Positions 1 to 8,437 are shown, numbered from the stretch's first letter. The stretch: 64,000 bases of DNA from JAFAXD01 sp963833605 (GCA_963833605.1 CAWHYZ010000016.1:62001-126000); one strand, 5' to 3'. The notes: a model not told the origin generated them from the sequence alone. Translations and numbers: made by a program.

Positions 1-30
1 TCACTTGATGATGGCCAAAGGCGAATTCAC

Positions 31-76
31 GCACTAGCGCCTATCCCGATCGCAAGGAACCGGGATGCGCTCTAGA
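31..76. repeat. Imperfect palindrome bounded by CTAG
   Basis: The arms CTAGCGC...ATCCCG and CGGGATGCGCTCTAG face each other around a loop of about 10 bases. It abuts a second palindrome (88-136), so the pair forms a compound intergenic repeat. The CTAG ends resemble those of the bipartite elements further along this window, but the arm sequence differs. Confidence 0.5.
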
Positions 77-87
77 ATCTTCTTTTT

Positions 88-136
88 GCGCATGTCCTTG
101 TCGGAAAACCGGCATCCACTTTTCCGGGACATGCGC
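88..136. repeat. RIME-like intergenic palindrome
   Basis: Perfect 10-bp outer arms GCGCATGTCC (88-97) and GGACATGCGC (127-136) enclose an inner pair CGGAAAA/TTTTCCG. This layout, with GGAAAACCGG next to CCACTTTTCCGG, matches the general pattern of the Rhizobium-type intergenic mosaic (RIME) repeats described in rhizobia. The assignment is by resemblance only. Confidence 0.6.
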
Positions 137-343
137 TAGCGCGCGATCCGGCGAAGTGTGGGTGCCGAAAAGATCATGCGGTAATTCAAATATTGGCGCG
201 CGGCCGAACGCAAAACTGATTGCCGCTTTTGCTGATCGCGCGCTGAGGCGCCGAGAGCATGCGATGATCGCATCCCGGGCCTTGGTTCGGATCGGGGAAT
301 CGAGCGTTGCCAGACTGAAGTCGCCAGTCGAATGGGACCGCGC

Positions 344-625
344 TCAGCCCCCGTAGTTCGCCTTGAGATAATCCGCGATCGCCTTGGCATCGGCGTCCGG
401 GATCGGCGCGCCGAATGTCTTGATCATCTTGGTGACTTCCGCGTCCCAGCCGGCCGCGTTAAGGAAGGGCGAGTTCATCTGAATGTAGTCGAGGCTGTGG
501 CACGCCGCACAGTTGCCTTCGACCTTGTCGAGGCCGGGCGCCTGTTTGAGCGAGATCGGTTGCTCGTCGGCGGCGGCCGGAACAGCTGCGAGCGCGACGA
601 ACAGGGCGGCAAGAATGATGCGCAT
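344..625 (-). CDS. sorB: SorB-like monohaem cytochrome c subunit
   Basis: A 93-residue exported cytochrome c, probably the electron-acceptor subunit of the sulfite dehydrogenase encoded just upstream. Residues 1-19 form a Sec signal ending in AAA. The haem motif CAACH lies at 39-43, and the C-terminal half fits a small class I cytochrome. In the SorAB family the small haem subunit takes electrons from the molybdenum subunit and passes them to soluble cytochrome c. The start at 625 sits 11 bases after the sorA stop, so the two are probably co-transcribed. Last gene of the leftward sulfur operon. Confidence 0.75.
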   Translation of the reverse strand: MRIILAALFVALAAVPAAADEQPISLKQAPGLDKVEGNCAACHSLDYIQMNSPFLNAAGWDAEVTKMIKTFGAPIPDADAKAIADYLKANYGG

Positions 626-636
626 CGTCTGCTCCT

Positions 637-1866
637 TCAGGCCGCGTTGAGCGTCACGGTCTGCATGACGTTGTGGTGATAGCCGGCGGGATTGAGAATC
701 AACCCGGCGGTCTGGGTCTGGCCGATGGCATTGGTGGCGCGTGCCATCACGGTGTTCTTGCCGCGCTTGGCCGCGAGCTCGAACGTCCACGGCCGGAATG
801 CGAATCGGCCGAGATCTTCGCCGAGCTTGGCGGCTGCCCACGTGATGCCGCCGTCGGTCGAGACCTCGACGGTGCGGATGCCGTAGCCGGCGTCCCATGC
901 GATGCCGCCGACGGTCACCTTGCCAGCCTTCACGGCGGCTCCGTCATCGTGGCTGGTGATCAGCGAGTTCACCACCATCTCGGTGATCGGCGTGTTGGCT
1001 TCCGTCTCCTGCGAGATGAATCGCGCCACCAGCGGAAACTTGCCGGTCGGAACCCGGTAGGCCGATTTCATCCAGAAGCCGTCGAACGGCTTTGTCACCG
1101 GCCGGATGGCCGAGATGTGCTTCATCCAGTAGGTGCCGGTCCAGCCGGGCAGGACGATGCGGGCCGGGAATCCATTGAAATGCGGCAGCGGCTGACCGTT
1201 CATCTCGTAGGCCACGAGGGTTGTTTCCTCCATCGCCTTCGAGACCGGAATACTCTTGACGAAATCCGGCGTCTTGTCGACGACGGGTCCGTCGGCGCCT
1301 TCGAAGACGACCTCGACTGCCTCCTTTTTCAAGCCGACCTTGTCGAGAATGTCCTTGAGGCGCGCGCCTTTCCAGCGGGCGCAGCCCATCGCACCGTAGC
1401 CCCATTCGACCCCGGCAACGTGTGGCTGGAACAGGCCGCGCCTGTTGCCGGAGCACTGGTTGACCGCGACGATCTCGACGGCCGGCATTTTCCTGATGTC
1501 GTCGAGCGTGAGTTCGGTCTGGCCGTTGGCTCCTTCGCCGCCCACCGAGAGCCGCCACTTCGCTGCATCGACCTCGGGGATGTCGGGGAGATGGTAGCGC
1601 ACGAAAAACGCGTCGTTGGGGGTCAGCGGCGTGCGGAAATACGAAATTGGCGTCTCGTAGTTGGGCGGCCGATAGGTCAGCTTGATGAGCGGCTTCTTGC
1701 CTGGCAACGCCTCCAGCACGGCCTCGGCGCGCGTGCCCTGCGGCAGTCCCGCGGGCAGGCCGGGAACGGCCGCCTCGGCCTCGATCAGGCGTGGAAACGG
1801 AAAACCGCTTGCGGCGAGCGCGGTTCCGGCGCCCGCCGCCTCAATCAGGCGACGACGAGTAATCAC
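637..1866 (-). CDS. sorA: SorA-type sulfite dehydrogenase, molybdopterin subunit
   Basis: A 409-residue periplasmic molybdoenzyme of the sulfite oxidase family that oxidises sulfite to sulfate. The N-terminus carries a twin-arginine signal (TRRRLIEAAGAG). The cofactor-binding cysteine is C138 in NQCSGNRRG. The central region is the molybdopterin domain and the C-terminal region (about 290-400) the Mo-cofactor dimerisation domain. No haem motif is present, so electrons must leave through the adjacent SorB-like cytochrome. Start is GTG at 1864-1866, chosen for the signal peptide and the GGGGAGGA ribosome site. It is distinct from soxC at 8.4-9.7 kb, so the island has two sulfite-oxidase-family enzymes. 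Confidence 0.85.
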   Translation of the reverse strand: MITRRRLIEAAGAGTALAASGFPFPRLIEAEAAVPGLPAGLPQGTRAEAVLEALPGKKPLIKLTYRPPNYETPISYFRTPLTPNDAFFVRYHLPDIPEVDAAKWRLSVGGEGANGQTELTLDDIRKMPAVEIVAVNQCSGNRRGLFQPHVAGVEWGYGAMGCARWKGARLKDILDKVGLKKEAVEVVFEGADGPVVDKTPDFVKSIPVSKAMEETTLVAYEMNGQPLPHFNGFPARIVLPGWTGTYWMKHISAIRPVTKPFDGFWMKSAYRVPTGKFPLVARFISQETEANTPITEMVVNSLITSHDDGAAVKAGKVTVGGIAWDAGYGIRTVEVSTDGGITWAAAKLGEDLGRFAFRPWTFELAAKRGKNTVMARATNAIGQTQTAGLILNPAGYHHNVMQTVTLNAA

Positions 1867-1992
1867 AGCTTCCTCCCCGTTGTTTCTTCTCTGTTTGACC
1901 GCAGAAACAGCATAAGTCTCGCCTCGCGAAAGCGCAATCCGACAAGAATATTCTCCCGTCTGGAGCGCCTTCGATGCCGTCGATATCGATCA

Positions 1993-2506
1993 TCAGAAGT
2001 CGAGCTTGTCGCGGATCGCCTCGACCCCGGCTTTGGCGCAAGCCTCGTCCTTGTCGCCGCCGGGGGCTCCCGAGACGCCGACCGCACCGACCAGCGTGCC
2101 CGCGGCTTCGATGACGACGCCGCCTGCAAGGAAGCGCACGCGCGGCAGGCTGCCAAGGCCGGCACTGAGTTGGCCGCTCTGCACCGACTTGGCGAGCTCA
2201 CTGGTGTTGGAGCGAAAGCTGAGCGCGGTGGTAGGCCTTGTCGGTTGCCGTTTCGGGCGCGGGCAATCCGGCATATCGGTCACGCAGCATGACCAGCGTT
2301 TGACCGAACCGGTCGACCACCGCGACCGCAATCTGGAAACCGTCGGCGCGGCACCGCTTCAGTGCGGCCTGCGCCACGTCGAGCGCCACCTCCGGCGACA
2401 GCGATTTATATGTCACGAGCGCGTCTTCGGCGTGCCCGCGCGGCGCGCTGCCGAAGAACGCGATGACCGGGGCCGCGACCAGCGCGGCGACAACGTTGTG
2501 CCTCAC
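1993..2506 (-). pseudogene. Exported HbpS/GlcG-family (DUF336) protein, frameshifted
   Basis: The reading frame begins with GTG at 2506 after AGGAGCACATC and encodes a signal peptide and the first part of a GlcG/HbpS domain, up to ...ATDKAYHRA, then stops early at about 2198. The rest (ALSFRSNTSELA ... GGDKDEACAKAG) continues in another frame down to 1993. Removing one base near 2227-2232 restores a single protein of about 170 residues. HbpS-like proteins bind haem or cobalamin degradation products, and exported ones are often found in redox clusters. Whether the break is a real lesion or a sequencing error cannot be told here. Confidence 0.75.
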
Positions 2507-2544
2507 GATGTGCTCCTACTCACGCGCCGAAGGCGCGCCCCGCG

Positions 2545-3000
2545 TTATGGCCGAACGTAGCTCCAGCCCTGCTCCTGCAGTTCCATGAGCCGCACGACTC
2601 CCGAGGGAACCAGCGAGGCTTGCGGAATGATGGTGATCGTATGACCCTCCCGTTTCTCCATGCCTTGCTTCGTGACGTTGCAGGCCGAGAACGTGATGTT
2701 GCTTGGAAAGCTCAACTCCTTGAGCTGCTTGATCCGATCCTTCACGGGCGAGGTATCCTCCCGCAGCATCTTGAGGCCGGGGCCGTAGGTGACAACTTCC
2801 ACCTGCACGTCCTCGCCCTTTCCGCGGTAGTATTCGATGACGTTGGACGCATTGTTGAGCGCCAGATTCATCACCGCGGGGTCGTCCTGATCGACCTGAA
2901 TGGAGACGCGATGTTGCCTGGCAGCGTCGGCCGCAAAACCCTGCGAAGCAGGAAGTCCGAGCGCAATAACGATCGCCGCAAGCCGAAACATTCCGCGCAT
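2545..3000 (-). CDS. Exported DsrE-like protein A
   Basis: A 151-residue protein with a cleavable Sec signal (residues 1-24, ending GFAADA) and a DsrE/DsrF-like fold. Beta strand VSIQVDQDD, helix, then VQVEVVTYGPGLKML and NITFSACNVT are typical. The single mature cysteine C107 lies at the position that carries persulfide in DsrE/TusD-type sulfur carriers. Those proteins are normally cytoplasmic, so an exported form is unusual. It follows a paralogue with a 22-base gap in the sox run. Inferred role: periplasmic sulfane-sulfur binding. Start at 3000 follows GGGGAGAGG. Confidence 0.75.
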   Translation of the reverse strand: MRGMFRLAAIVIALGLPASQGFAADAARQHRVSIQVDQDDPAVMNLALNNASNVIEYYRGKGEDVQVEVVTYGPGLKMLREDTSPVKDRIKQLKELSFPSNITFSACNVTKQGMEKREGHTITIIPQASLVPSGVVRLMELQEQGWSYVRP

Positions 3001-3022
3001 GGCACCTCTCCCCGGGCCTCGT

Positions 3023-3514
3023 TCAGGGGCGAACGAGTGTGAAGCCGCTTTCGACGAGTTTGAGTATCTGTCCGACGCCGACCTGGACCGGAATAGCCTG
3101 CGGATTGATGTGCGGCCGACGCCCGGTCTCGCGCTCGACCGTCTCGACCGTGTTCATACACACGTCGAATCGAACGCCCTGAGCGACAAGGCTGTCGACT
3201 CGCGTCCGGTTTGGACTGTCCGTCCGCAAAAGATCGATTCCCGGGCCAAACGCCACCACCTCGATTGCGATCCTGTCGGGGTCGTAGGCCTTCAACAGGT
3301 TGTTGGCGACGCTGATGACCAAACCCTGCTTTTGCGGGTCGCCATCGGAGACCTGAAGCACGATGCGATGTTCCGCAAACGGCTTGTCGGGCAGCACGCT
3401 TTGCTGTGCGAGCGATGGCACGGGGCAAAGGACACCGGCGAGGACAAAGGCCAACAACCCGGTCCGCCGCGAAACGCAAGAACGGAAGCCCGATCGCTGC
3501 CAGCTGGAAATCAT
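3023..3514 (-). CDS. Exported DsrE-like protein B
   Basis: A 163-residue paralogue of the next gene. Residues 18-37 form a hydrophobic signal ending SLAQ. The mature part repeats the DsrE layout: HRIVLQVSDGDP, then IAIEVVAFGPGIDLL, then VRFDVCMNT with the conserved cysteine C119. Further cysteines (C13, C30) lie in the signal region. It starts 8 bases after the soxB stop, so it is in the sox operon. The ribosome site is weak and a shorter start inside the first 20 codons is possible. Function in persulfide handling is inferred from fold and neighbourhood. Confidence 0.7.
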   Translation of the reverse strand: MISSWQRSGFRSCVSRRTGLLAFVLAGVLCPVPSLAQQSVLPDKPFAEHRIVLQVSDGDPQKQGLVISVANNLLKAYDPDRIAIEVVAFGPGIDLLRTDSPNRTRVDSLVAQGVRFDVCMNTVETVERETGRRPHINPQAIPVQVGVGQILKLVESGFTLVRP

Positions 3515-3522
3515 GGTTCACT

Positions 3523-5268
3523 CTACCCCGCGAGGCCCGGATTATCAGCAACGCCTTTGAGAGCCACGCGATTGACCCGTTGCAAGCCGGCCGTCTTCTC
3601 TCTGCGCAAGTAGTTGGCGACAACCTCCCAGATCGGTTTGCCGTCCTGTTCATTCACTGAGGCCCAACCGGCGACCCGGTAGGACTTGCCGGGCTCTATC
3701 GGCTTGCCGCTGTCGAGTGTCATCTCCGAGATGCGACGCCCCATGGTTTCCGCCGGGGCGCAGGCGTAGTCCATGCCGCCCATGCGCACCATGTCGCCAC
3801 CTTGCTGGTGATAGGGATCGGCATTGAACAGATTGTCGCAGATGTCCTCCATCATGGCCTTGAGTTGCTCGCCGCTCATCTCCTGAACGTAAACCTGCGG
3901 ATATGTAATTGCCGTTTCAGACAGCAGGTCTTCCATCGTGATCGCCTGCCCGGGAAGAATCGTGTTCCCCCAGCGGAAGCCCGGCGACAGCGCGAGTTCC
4001 GTGTCCAACTCGTGGCGCAGGGCATCGCAGATCAGCTGGTCCATGGGGCCGTTGAAATTTCCGCGTCGGTACAGCAAGCGTTCGGTTGTCGCCAGCTTTT
4101 CGCCAAACTGCTGCGCATGCGGCGCGCGCAGCCGATCGATGAGAATTTGCATTTCAGGATCAGGCTTCAAAAGGTTGGCGAAGACGGGCAGGAGTTGATA
4201 ACGCACGTCCTTGAGCCTGCCGTTGGCGATGTCGAGGTCGAGAACCGCAAGAAATTTGCCGGTGGAACCTGCATTGGTCACAAGCGTCTTGCCGCCGGCG
4301 TTGGAGACGACGGTCGGTCGTGGAACCCCGTCATGCGTGTGACCGCCCAGGATCACGTCGATCCCGCGGACGCGGCTCGCGAGCTTGAGGTCGACGTCCA
4401 TGCCGTTGTGCGACAGCAGGAGAATCGCGTCGGCGCGATCGTCGTTGCGCAGCTTGTCGACGAGCTTTTGCAAGTCCTCCGGACGGACGCCGAATGTCCA
4501 GTTCGGAACGAACCGCTTGGGATGTGCGATCGGCACGTAGGGAAATGCCTGCCCGATGACGGCGATGCGATGTCCGCCCACCTCCTTGATCATTGCCGGC
4601 TTGAACACGTGTCCGGAGCTGGAATCGAAAGCCGGTGCGTCGCTGAACGCGGCCTCTTCGGTCAGAAACACGTTCTGCGCAAGAAACTCGCCCTTGAATT
4701 TGGCGATGTTGGCCCGCAGGGCCTCCTCCCCGTAGGTGAATTCCCAATGGCCGGTCATTGCTTCGACACCGAGCAGATTGGCGGCTTCGACCATGTCTGC
4801 CCCCAGCATCGCGTTGGCGAGACCGCTCCCCTGCAGCAAGTCGCCGCCATCGAGCAACAAGGAGCGGGCGGGCCCGGCCTCTGCCCGCAAACGATCGACG
4901 AGCGTCTTGAGATGCGCAAATCCGCCGAGCTTGCCGTAACGATGCGCCGCTTCCTCGTAGTCGAGATAGGTAAAGGCGTGCGCGCGGCGGCTTGCGGGCT
5001 CGATTCCGAAGTGTTGTAGAAAGGCGCGCCCGACCAGATGCGGCGGCCGCCCCTGCATCTCGCCAACGCCGAGATTGACGCTCGGCTCGCGGAAGAACGC
5101 CGGCGAGAGCTGGGCGTGCGTGTCTGTCATATGCAGCACGCGCGCATTGCCGAAGCGCTCAACGTCGTAAATCGACGTGTCGTCTGTGGCGCTGGCGATC
5201 TTGGGGACGACGCCCGCCAATGTCGCGGCGGTTAGCAATCGCAACGCGTCGCGGCGGCGCACGGTCAT
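3523..5268 (-). CDS. soxB: SoxB thiosulfohydrolase
   Basis: A 581-residue periplasmic dimanganese enzyme of the 5'-nucleotidase/metallophosphoesterase family. It hydrolyses the sulfonate from SoxYZ-bound S-thiosulfonate and releases sulfate. A twin-arginine-like signal (VRRRDALRLLTAATLAG) is at the N-terminus. Metal motifs are MTDTHAQL, DGGDLLQG, the SoxB-specific GHWEFTYG (where nucleotidases have GNHE), LLSHNGMD and GGHTHDG. The C-terminal 5'-nucleotidase domain includes the substrate region RWGNTILPG. ATG at 5266-5268 is chosen because GGAG lies 6 bases before it; an upstream TTG (5286) would overlap that site. Confidence 0.95.
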   Translation of the reverse strand: MTVRRRDALRLLTAATLAGVVPKIASATDDTSIYDVERFGNARVLHMTDTHAQLSPAFFREPSVNLGVGEMQGRPPHLVGRAFLQHFGIEPASRRAHAFTYLDYEEAAHRYGKLGGFAHLKTLVDRLRAEAGPARSLLLDGGDLLQGSGLANAMLGADMVEAANLLGVEAMTGHWEFTYGEEALRANIAKFKGEFLAQNVFLTEEAAFSDAPAFDSSSGHVFKPAMIKEVGGHRIAVIGQAFPYVPIAHPKRFVPNWTFGVRPEDLQKLVDKLRNDDRADAILLLSHNGMDVDLKLASRVRGIDVILGGHTHDGVPRPTVVSNAGGKTLVTNAGSTGKFLAVLDLDIANGRLKDVRYQLLPVFANLLKPDPEMQILIDRLRAPHAQQFGEKLATTERLLYRRGNFNGPMDQLICDALRHELDTELALSPGFRWGNTILPGQAITMEDLLSETAITYPQVYVQEMSGEQLKAMMEDICDNLFNADPYHQQGGDMVRMGGMDYACAPAETMGRRISEMTLDSGKPIEPGKSYRVAGWASVNEQDGKPIWEVVANYLRREKTAGLQRVNRVALKGVADNPGLAG

Positions 5269-5292
5269 CACAACTCCTTCAATCAACGCTGC

Positions 5293-5601
5293 TTAATGAA
5301 TGTCTGCATCTTTCCATGCCGTAGCCTGTTCGTGTGCTTGCGCGATCGACGCCCTTGCGAGCGCTTCGGCCTCCTTGGCAAACCCGATCGCTTTGTCGAA
5401 GTCATTGGCTGCCGCGGCCTTCTTCGCAGCGTTGATCTCCTGCGCAGTCGTCGTCCATTGGTTCTTCAGCGCCTTGGCTTCCTTGTTGGCAGCTTCTGCC
5501 GCCGCCAACGCGAACTGGAAATCAGCTTCAGAGCTGGCTGCAACAGCCGGTGCGATTTGTGCAATCGACAGCGCCAACGCAACGGCAAGATACGTTCGCA
5601 T
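5293..5601 (-). CDS. soxK: SoxK (SaxB)-like SoxXA-binding protein
   Basis: A 102-residue exported, alanine- and lysine-rich helical protein. Residues 1-22 are a signal peptide ending VAASS. The mature part is two amphipathic helices with spaced AAAEAANKEAKAL and KEAEALARASIAQAHEQA. Size, composition and place between soxA and soxB fit the small SoxXA-binding subunit (SaxB/SoxK), which joins SoxXA in some bacteria and raises its activity. It starts 14 bases after soxA. The assignment is from context and composition; no catalytic residues are expected. Confidence 0.6.
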   Translation of the reverse strand: MRTYLAVALALSIAQIAPAVAASSEADFQFALAAAEAANKEAKALKNQWTTTAQEINAAKKAAAANDFDKAIGFAKEAEALARASIAQAHEQATAWKDADIH

Positions 5602-5615
5602 GGTTGGTTCCAATC

Positions 5616-6458
5616 TCACGGCCGTGCGCCCGGCCCGGCAATCGGCAAGCCGTTGCTCATATAGGAGAGATAGTATTCGACGTCGCGATAGAGCTCGTCC
5701 TGGGGATCGAGCGGCGTCGCGCGGACTTGGCTGTTGCAGGTGACGAACCGTCGGCTGATCGTCCCCATGCCGCCCCATTCGGAGCGATAGATCGGCATTG
5801 CCGCAAGAATACCGAGCGCCGGCGCCAGCATCTCCGACCGGATTTGCTCGCCGGGATTCTGCACGTGGCAGCTGGCGCACGAGAAATTGAGCTGTCCTCG
5901 ACGCCCGTAAAAATATTGTTTGCCCTTTTCATAGGCTGCGAACGCGCGTGGATCGTCAGGAATTTTGATGTCGAACGGCTTGCCGCGCGAGGTGTAGGCC
6001 ATATAGGCGGTCAATGCCGCCATTTGATCGCCGACATAGGAGTAGGGCTGCTCGCCGTTGCTCTCCCGGCAGCGATTGAGCGCAAGCTCCAGTGTCACCA
6101 CCTCGCCGGATTTGACGTCGAAATAAGGATAGTCTTGACGAACGCCGATGCCTGCGTTCGGAAAGCAGTCCGCATAGGTCCTGCCGTTCTTGAACGGTTG
6201 CGCGAACATCTCCTTGCCGGTCTCGAGCGCGAATTCGTAGGGTGGGAATTCCTCCTTCGCCTCCCATTGCCTGCGCAAGTCCGCGCTCATCGAATACGGC
6301 CCATTGACGAAATCCTGCAGCGGCACCTTTGGGAAACGGCCGGTGAAGTAGTCTCTGAATGCCTTGAAATCAGCCTGCGGATTCGCATCGGCGCCGCGAC
6401 AAGGCTGCGTCACGAGCAGGGATAGGGCGGCAATCGCCAGCAAGCTAACCCGCGCCAT
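5616..6458 (-). CDS. soxA: SoxA, monohaem type
   Basis: A 280-residue periplasmic cytochrome subunit that, with SoxX, couples thiosulfate to the SoxY cysteine. Residues 1-22 are a signal peptide. There is only one haem motif, C194-A-S-C197-H. The site of the first haem in dihaem SoxA is replaced by two lone cysteines, C98 and C130, which form a disulfide in monohaem SoxA proteins. The catalytic cysteine, persulfidated in known SoxA, is C241 in VTCNSQVRA. Start at 6458 follows GGGAGGATCTGA. It lies between soxZ and soxK in the operon. Confidence 0.92.
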   Translation of the reverse strand: MARVSLLAIAALSLLVTQPCRGADANPQADFKAFRDYFTGRFPKVPLQDFVNGPYSMSADLRRQWEAKEEFPPYEFALETGKEMFAQPFKNGRTYADCFPNAGIGVRQDYPYFDVKSGEVVTLELALNRCRESNGEQPYSYVGDQMAALTAYMAYTSRGKPFDIKIPDDPRAFAAYEKGKQYFYGRRGQLNFSCASCHVQNPGEQIRSEMLAPALGILAAMPIYRSEWGGMGTISRRFVTCNSQVRATPLDPQDELYRDVEYYLSYMSNGLPIAGPGARP

Positions 6459-6494
6459 TCAGATCCTCCCTGTGGATCGGCTCGAAACAGATCG

Positions 6495-6806
6495 CTATTG
6501 AATCTTGGCAACCAGCGAATCCGCGGCGCCCTTGTTGTCGATCCAACTCACTTTGAGGTCGTCGCCCTTCTTGCCGCCCTTGAAGCTGAACTTGACGTAG
6601 GGATCTTTGGAAACGGCTGGGCCCCATAGTGCGGTGAACACCTTCTGCCCCTCGTACTCGAATTCGACGACTTCGATATGATGTGGCGGGATCAGTTCGC
6701 CCTTCGCATCCTTGACGAATCCGGAGTCCATCGGATGCTGAATGAGCGACTGCACTTCGGTGCTTTCGCCGTTTGCGATCGCACGCACGCGTATTGTCGA
6801 TGCCAT
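6495..6806 (-). CDS. soxZ: SoxZ sulfur carrier partner
   Basis: A 103-residue protein with a single immunoglobulin-like beta sandwich. It is the partner of SoxY in the SoxYZ carrier complex that holds sulfur intermediates. Landmarks are IRVRAIANGESTEVQSLIQHPM near the start and SKDPYVKFSFKGGKKGDDLKV near the end. It has no cysteine and no signal peptide, as expected: SoxZ is exported as a partner of SoxY. Start is ATG at 6806; upstream in-frame starts would run back into soxY and give a non-homologous extension. Confidence 0.95.
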   Translation of the reverse strand: MASTIRVRAIANGESTEVQSLIQHPMDSGFVKDAKGELIPPHHIEVVEFEYEGQKVFTALWGPAVSKDPYVKFSFKGGKKGDDLKVSWIDNKGAADSLVAKIQ

Positions 6807-6852
6807 GAGGTTTATCCTTTGAAGCGGTGGTTTTGGGCGTTGCCGGCGAAAC

Positions 6853-7344
6853 CTACCCGCCGCAGCCGCCCACGGTGACTTTGACTTCCTTGCGCGCACT
6901 GAAAAGTTTGCCGCCGGACTCGACCACAGCGACGAGGTTGCTCGTTTTTGCCATCTTGAGGCGGCTGGCGACCGAAGGGGCGGTTGCGGTACCGAGTTTG
7001 TAGGAAGCGGCAAGCACGAATGGGTTTTCCATCACCAGGATCGCAATCGATGTGACGTCGGGCAAGGTGCTGCTGACCGCGACCGGCACGACCGCGCCGT
7101 TCTCCGCGATCTCCGGCGCGTCGAGCTTGACCTTGTCGGAGGTTTCTGCCGTCCTGCCGCCGTAGAGGGCTTTGAGCGCCTCGGCCTCGTTCTTCTGCTT
7201 GAATGCGTCGCTTGGCCACGCCGGCGCGTCCGCCGCCCGTGCCTCAAACAGTGCGCTTCCCGCGATCGCGAGCCCGGCGAGACTGCCGACGGTTCCCTTG
7301 AGGATCAGGCGACGCGTCGGATTAGCGCTCCCTGTCGTTCTCAT
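6853..7344 (-). CDS. soxY: SoxY sulfur carrier protein
   Basis: A 163-residue carrier subunit that binds sulfur intermediates covalently. The N-terminus has a twin-arginine signal (NPTRRLILKGTVGSLAG). The C-terminus is the diagnostic swinging arm VGGCGG with the carrier cysteine C161. The mature domain is the SoxY sandwich. Start ATG at 7344 is preceded by AGGAG. It lies 46 bases upstream of soxZ and 24 bases after soxX. Since SoxZ has no signal, the pair is probably folded and exported together. Confidence 0.95.
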   Translation of the reverse strand: MRTTGSANPTRRLILKGTVGSLAGLAIAGSALFEARAADAPAWPSDAFKQKNEAEALKALYGGRTAETSDKVKLDAPEIAENGAVVPVAVSSTLPDVTSIAILVMENPFVLAASYKLGTATAPSVASRLKMAKTSNLVAVVESGGKLFSARKEVKVTVGGCGG

Positions 7345-7368
7345 ATCTGCTCTCCTGCTGCGTCGTCG

Positions 7369-7731
7369 TTACAAGGTGTAGAGAAAATCGACGATGGCAT
7401 CGATTTCCCGATCGTTCATGATAAGGTTCCGGCGGAACGGCGGCATCACCGTGAGCGGATTGCGTTTGGTTTCGTCAGCGATGATGGCGATCAGTTCAGT
7501 GCGGTCCGGAAATCGGCTCTTCATGTCGGCCAACGGCGGGCCGATGGTGCCCGGCAAATCGCCGCCCTTGATGTTGTGGCACGTGAGGCAATTGCCCTTG
7601 CCGCGGTCGAATGCGAGCTGCTGGCCATCAAGGCGCGTAGACTGCCCGCAGGCGGCACTCGCGGCCAGCAAAAGGCCCGCTCCGAGCACTGAAGCGGCAA
7701 CCTCGCCGAAACCTCGCTGTCTGATTGTCAT
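7369..7731 (-). CDS. soxX: SoxX monohaem cytochrome c
   Basis: A 120-residue exported cytochrome, the small subunit of SoxXA. After a signal peptide (residues 1-28) comes the haem motif C48-L-T-C51-H. A methionine in LTVMPPFRRN is the likely sixth iron ligand, as in known SoxX. It accepts electrons from the SoxA haem during thiosulfate conjugation. ATG at 7731 is used here; an adjacent TTG codon at 7734 could also initiate. It lies 28 bases after soxD. Confidence 0.92.
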   Translation of the reverse strand: MTIRQRGFGEVAASVLGAGLLLAASAACGQSTRLDGQQLAFDRGKGNCLTCHNIKGGDLPGTIGPPLADMKSRFPDRTELIAIIADETKRNPLTVMPPFRRNLIMNDREIDAIVDFLYTL

Positions 7732-7759
7732 CAATTGCGCGCCCGCCTGTTCTGTCTGA

Positions 7760-8437
7760 CTATTTGGATCGCATCTCGTCGAGCGATCCCGTGGTTCTCG
7801 GTGTGAGATTCTGCCCTTCCGCCGTGGACGTGATCTTCACGTCCTTGGGATCCTTGCACGCGGCCATGCACGGCGGCGCTGTCGTGTCGGGCCGCGGATC
7901 CTCCCAGACGAAATGGTCCCGGTTCGGCATCTTCACCTTGGGCAGGCTATCGCGATCGGCGACGAAGTCGGCAGGAACGATATTGTTGATGTTAAGGACG
8001 TAGGCCGTGAGCGCGTATACATCGTCGGCCGGCAACGCGTGCGGCGAAGCCATTGGCATGGCGCGATTGATGTAATCCCACAGCGTCGGCGCAAACGGCC
8101 AATAGCTGCCGACCGTGGGCTCCGGGCGATCGGCTGTCAGGGTCCCGTCCCCACCGGCGAGCTTCGGATAGCGGCCTTCGCCCTCGCCGAACGTGCCGTG
8201 ACACGCCGCGCATTGCTCCATGAAGACGTTGGCGCCCTTGTCCACGGTTCCCTTGCCGGGCGGGAGGCCAACGCCGTCGTCGCCGCGCGCGTCGATATCC
8301 CAGCCGGCGATCTGCTCGTTGGTTGCCGGCGTTCCGTAACCATAGCGGCCATGCTCGCCGGCGCGCGAGGCCGAGGCCCAAATTGCCGCGAGCGCCGCAA
8401 TAGCAACGAGAACGCGATGCTCACGCGAGCTGAACAT
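7760..8437 (-). CDS. soxD: SoxD-like cytochrome c, short one-haem form
   Basis: A 225-residue exported cytochrome, electron-acceptor subunit for SoxC. Residues 1-26 are a signal peptide. The only haem motif is C76-A-A-C79-H, within KGANVFMEQ...GTFGEGEG. The body matches the N-terminal domain of SoxD (PTVGSYWPFAPTLWDYINRAMP). Classical SoxD of Paracoccus is about 380 residues with two haems; here the second domain is missing and the chain ends in a cysteine-containing tail (PPCMAACKDP). There is no room for it downstream, because soxX starts 28 bases later. It overlaps the end of soxC by 17 bases. Confidence 0.85.
   Translation of the reverse strand: MFSSREHRVLVAIAALAAIWASASRAGEHGRYGYGTPATNEQIAGWDIDARGDDGVGLPPGKGTVDKGANVFMEQCAACHGTFGEGEGRYPKLAGGDGTLTADRPEPTVGSYWPFAPTLWDYINRAMPMASPHALPADDVYALTAYVLNINNIVPADFVADRDSLPKVKMPNRDHFVWEDPRPDTTAPPCMAACKDPKDVKITSTAEGQNLTPRTTGSLDEMRSK

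Larger units (their letters stand above)
1..343. other. Gene-free window start with repeats
   Basis: No convincing coding region is seen here. The left part (about 31-140) holds two adjacent palindromic repeats, listed separately. The rest, up to the stop codon of the leftward cytochrome gene, shows no recognisable gene, promoter or RNA. The short open frames crossing it have no initiation signal or family likeness. Confidence 0.5.
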
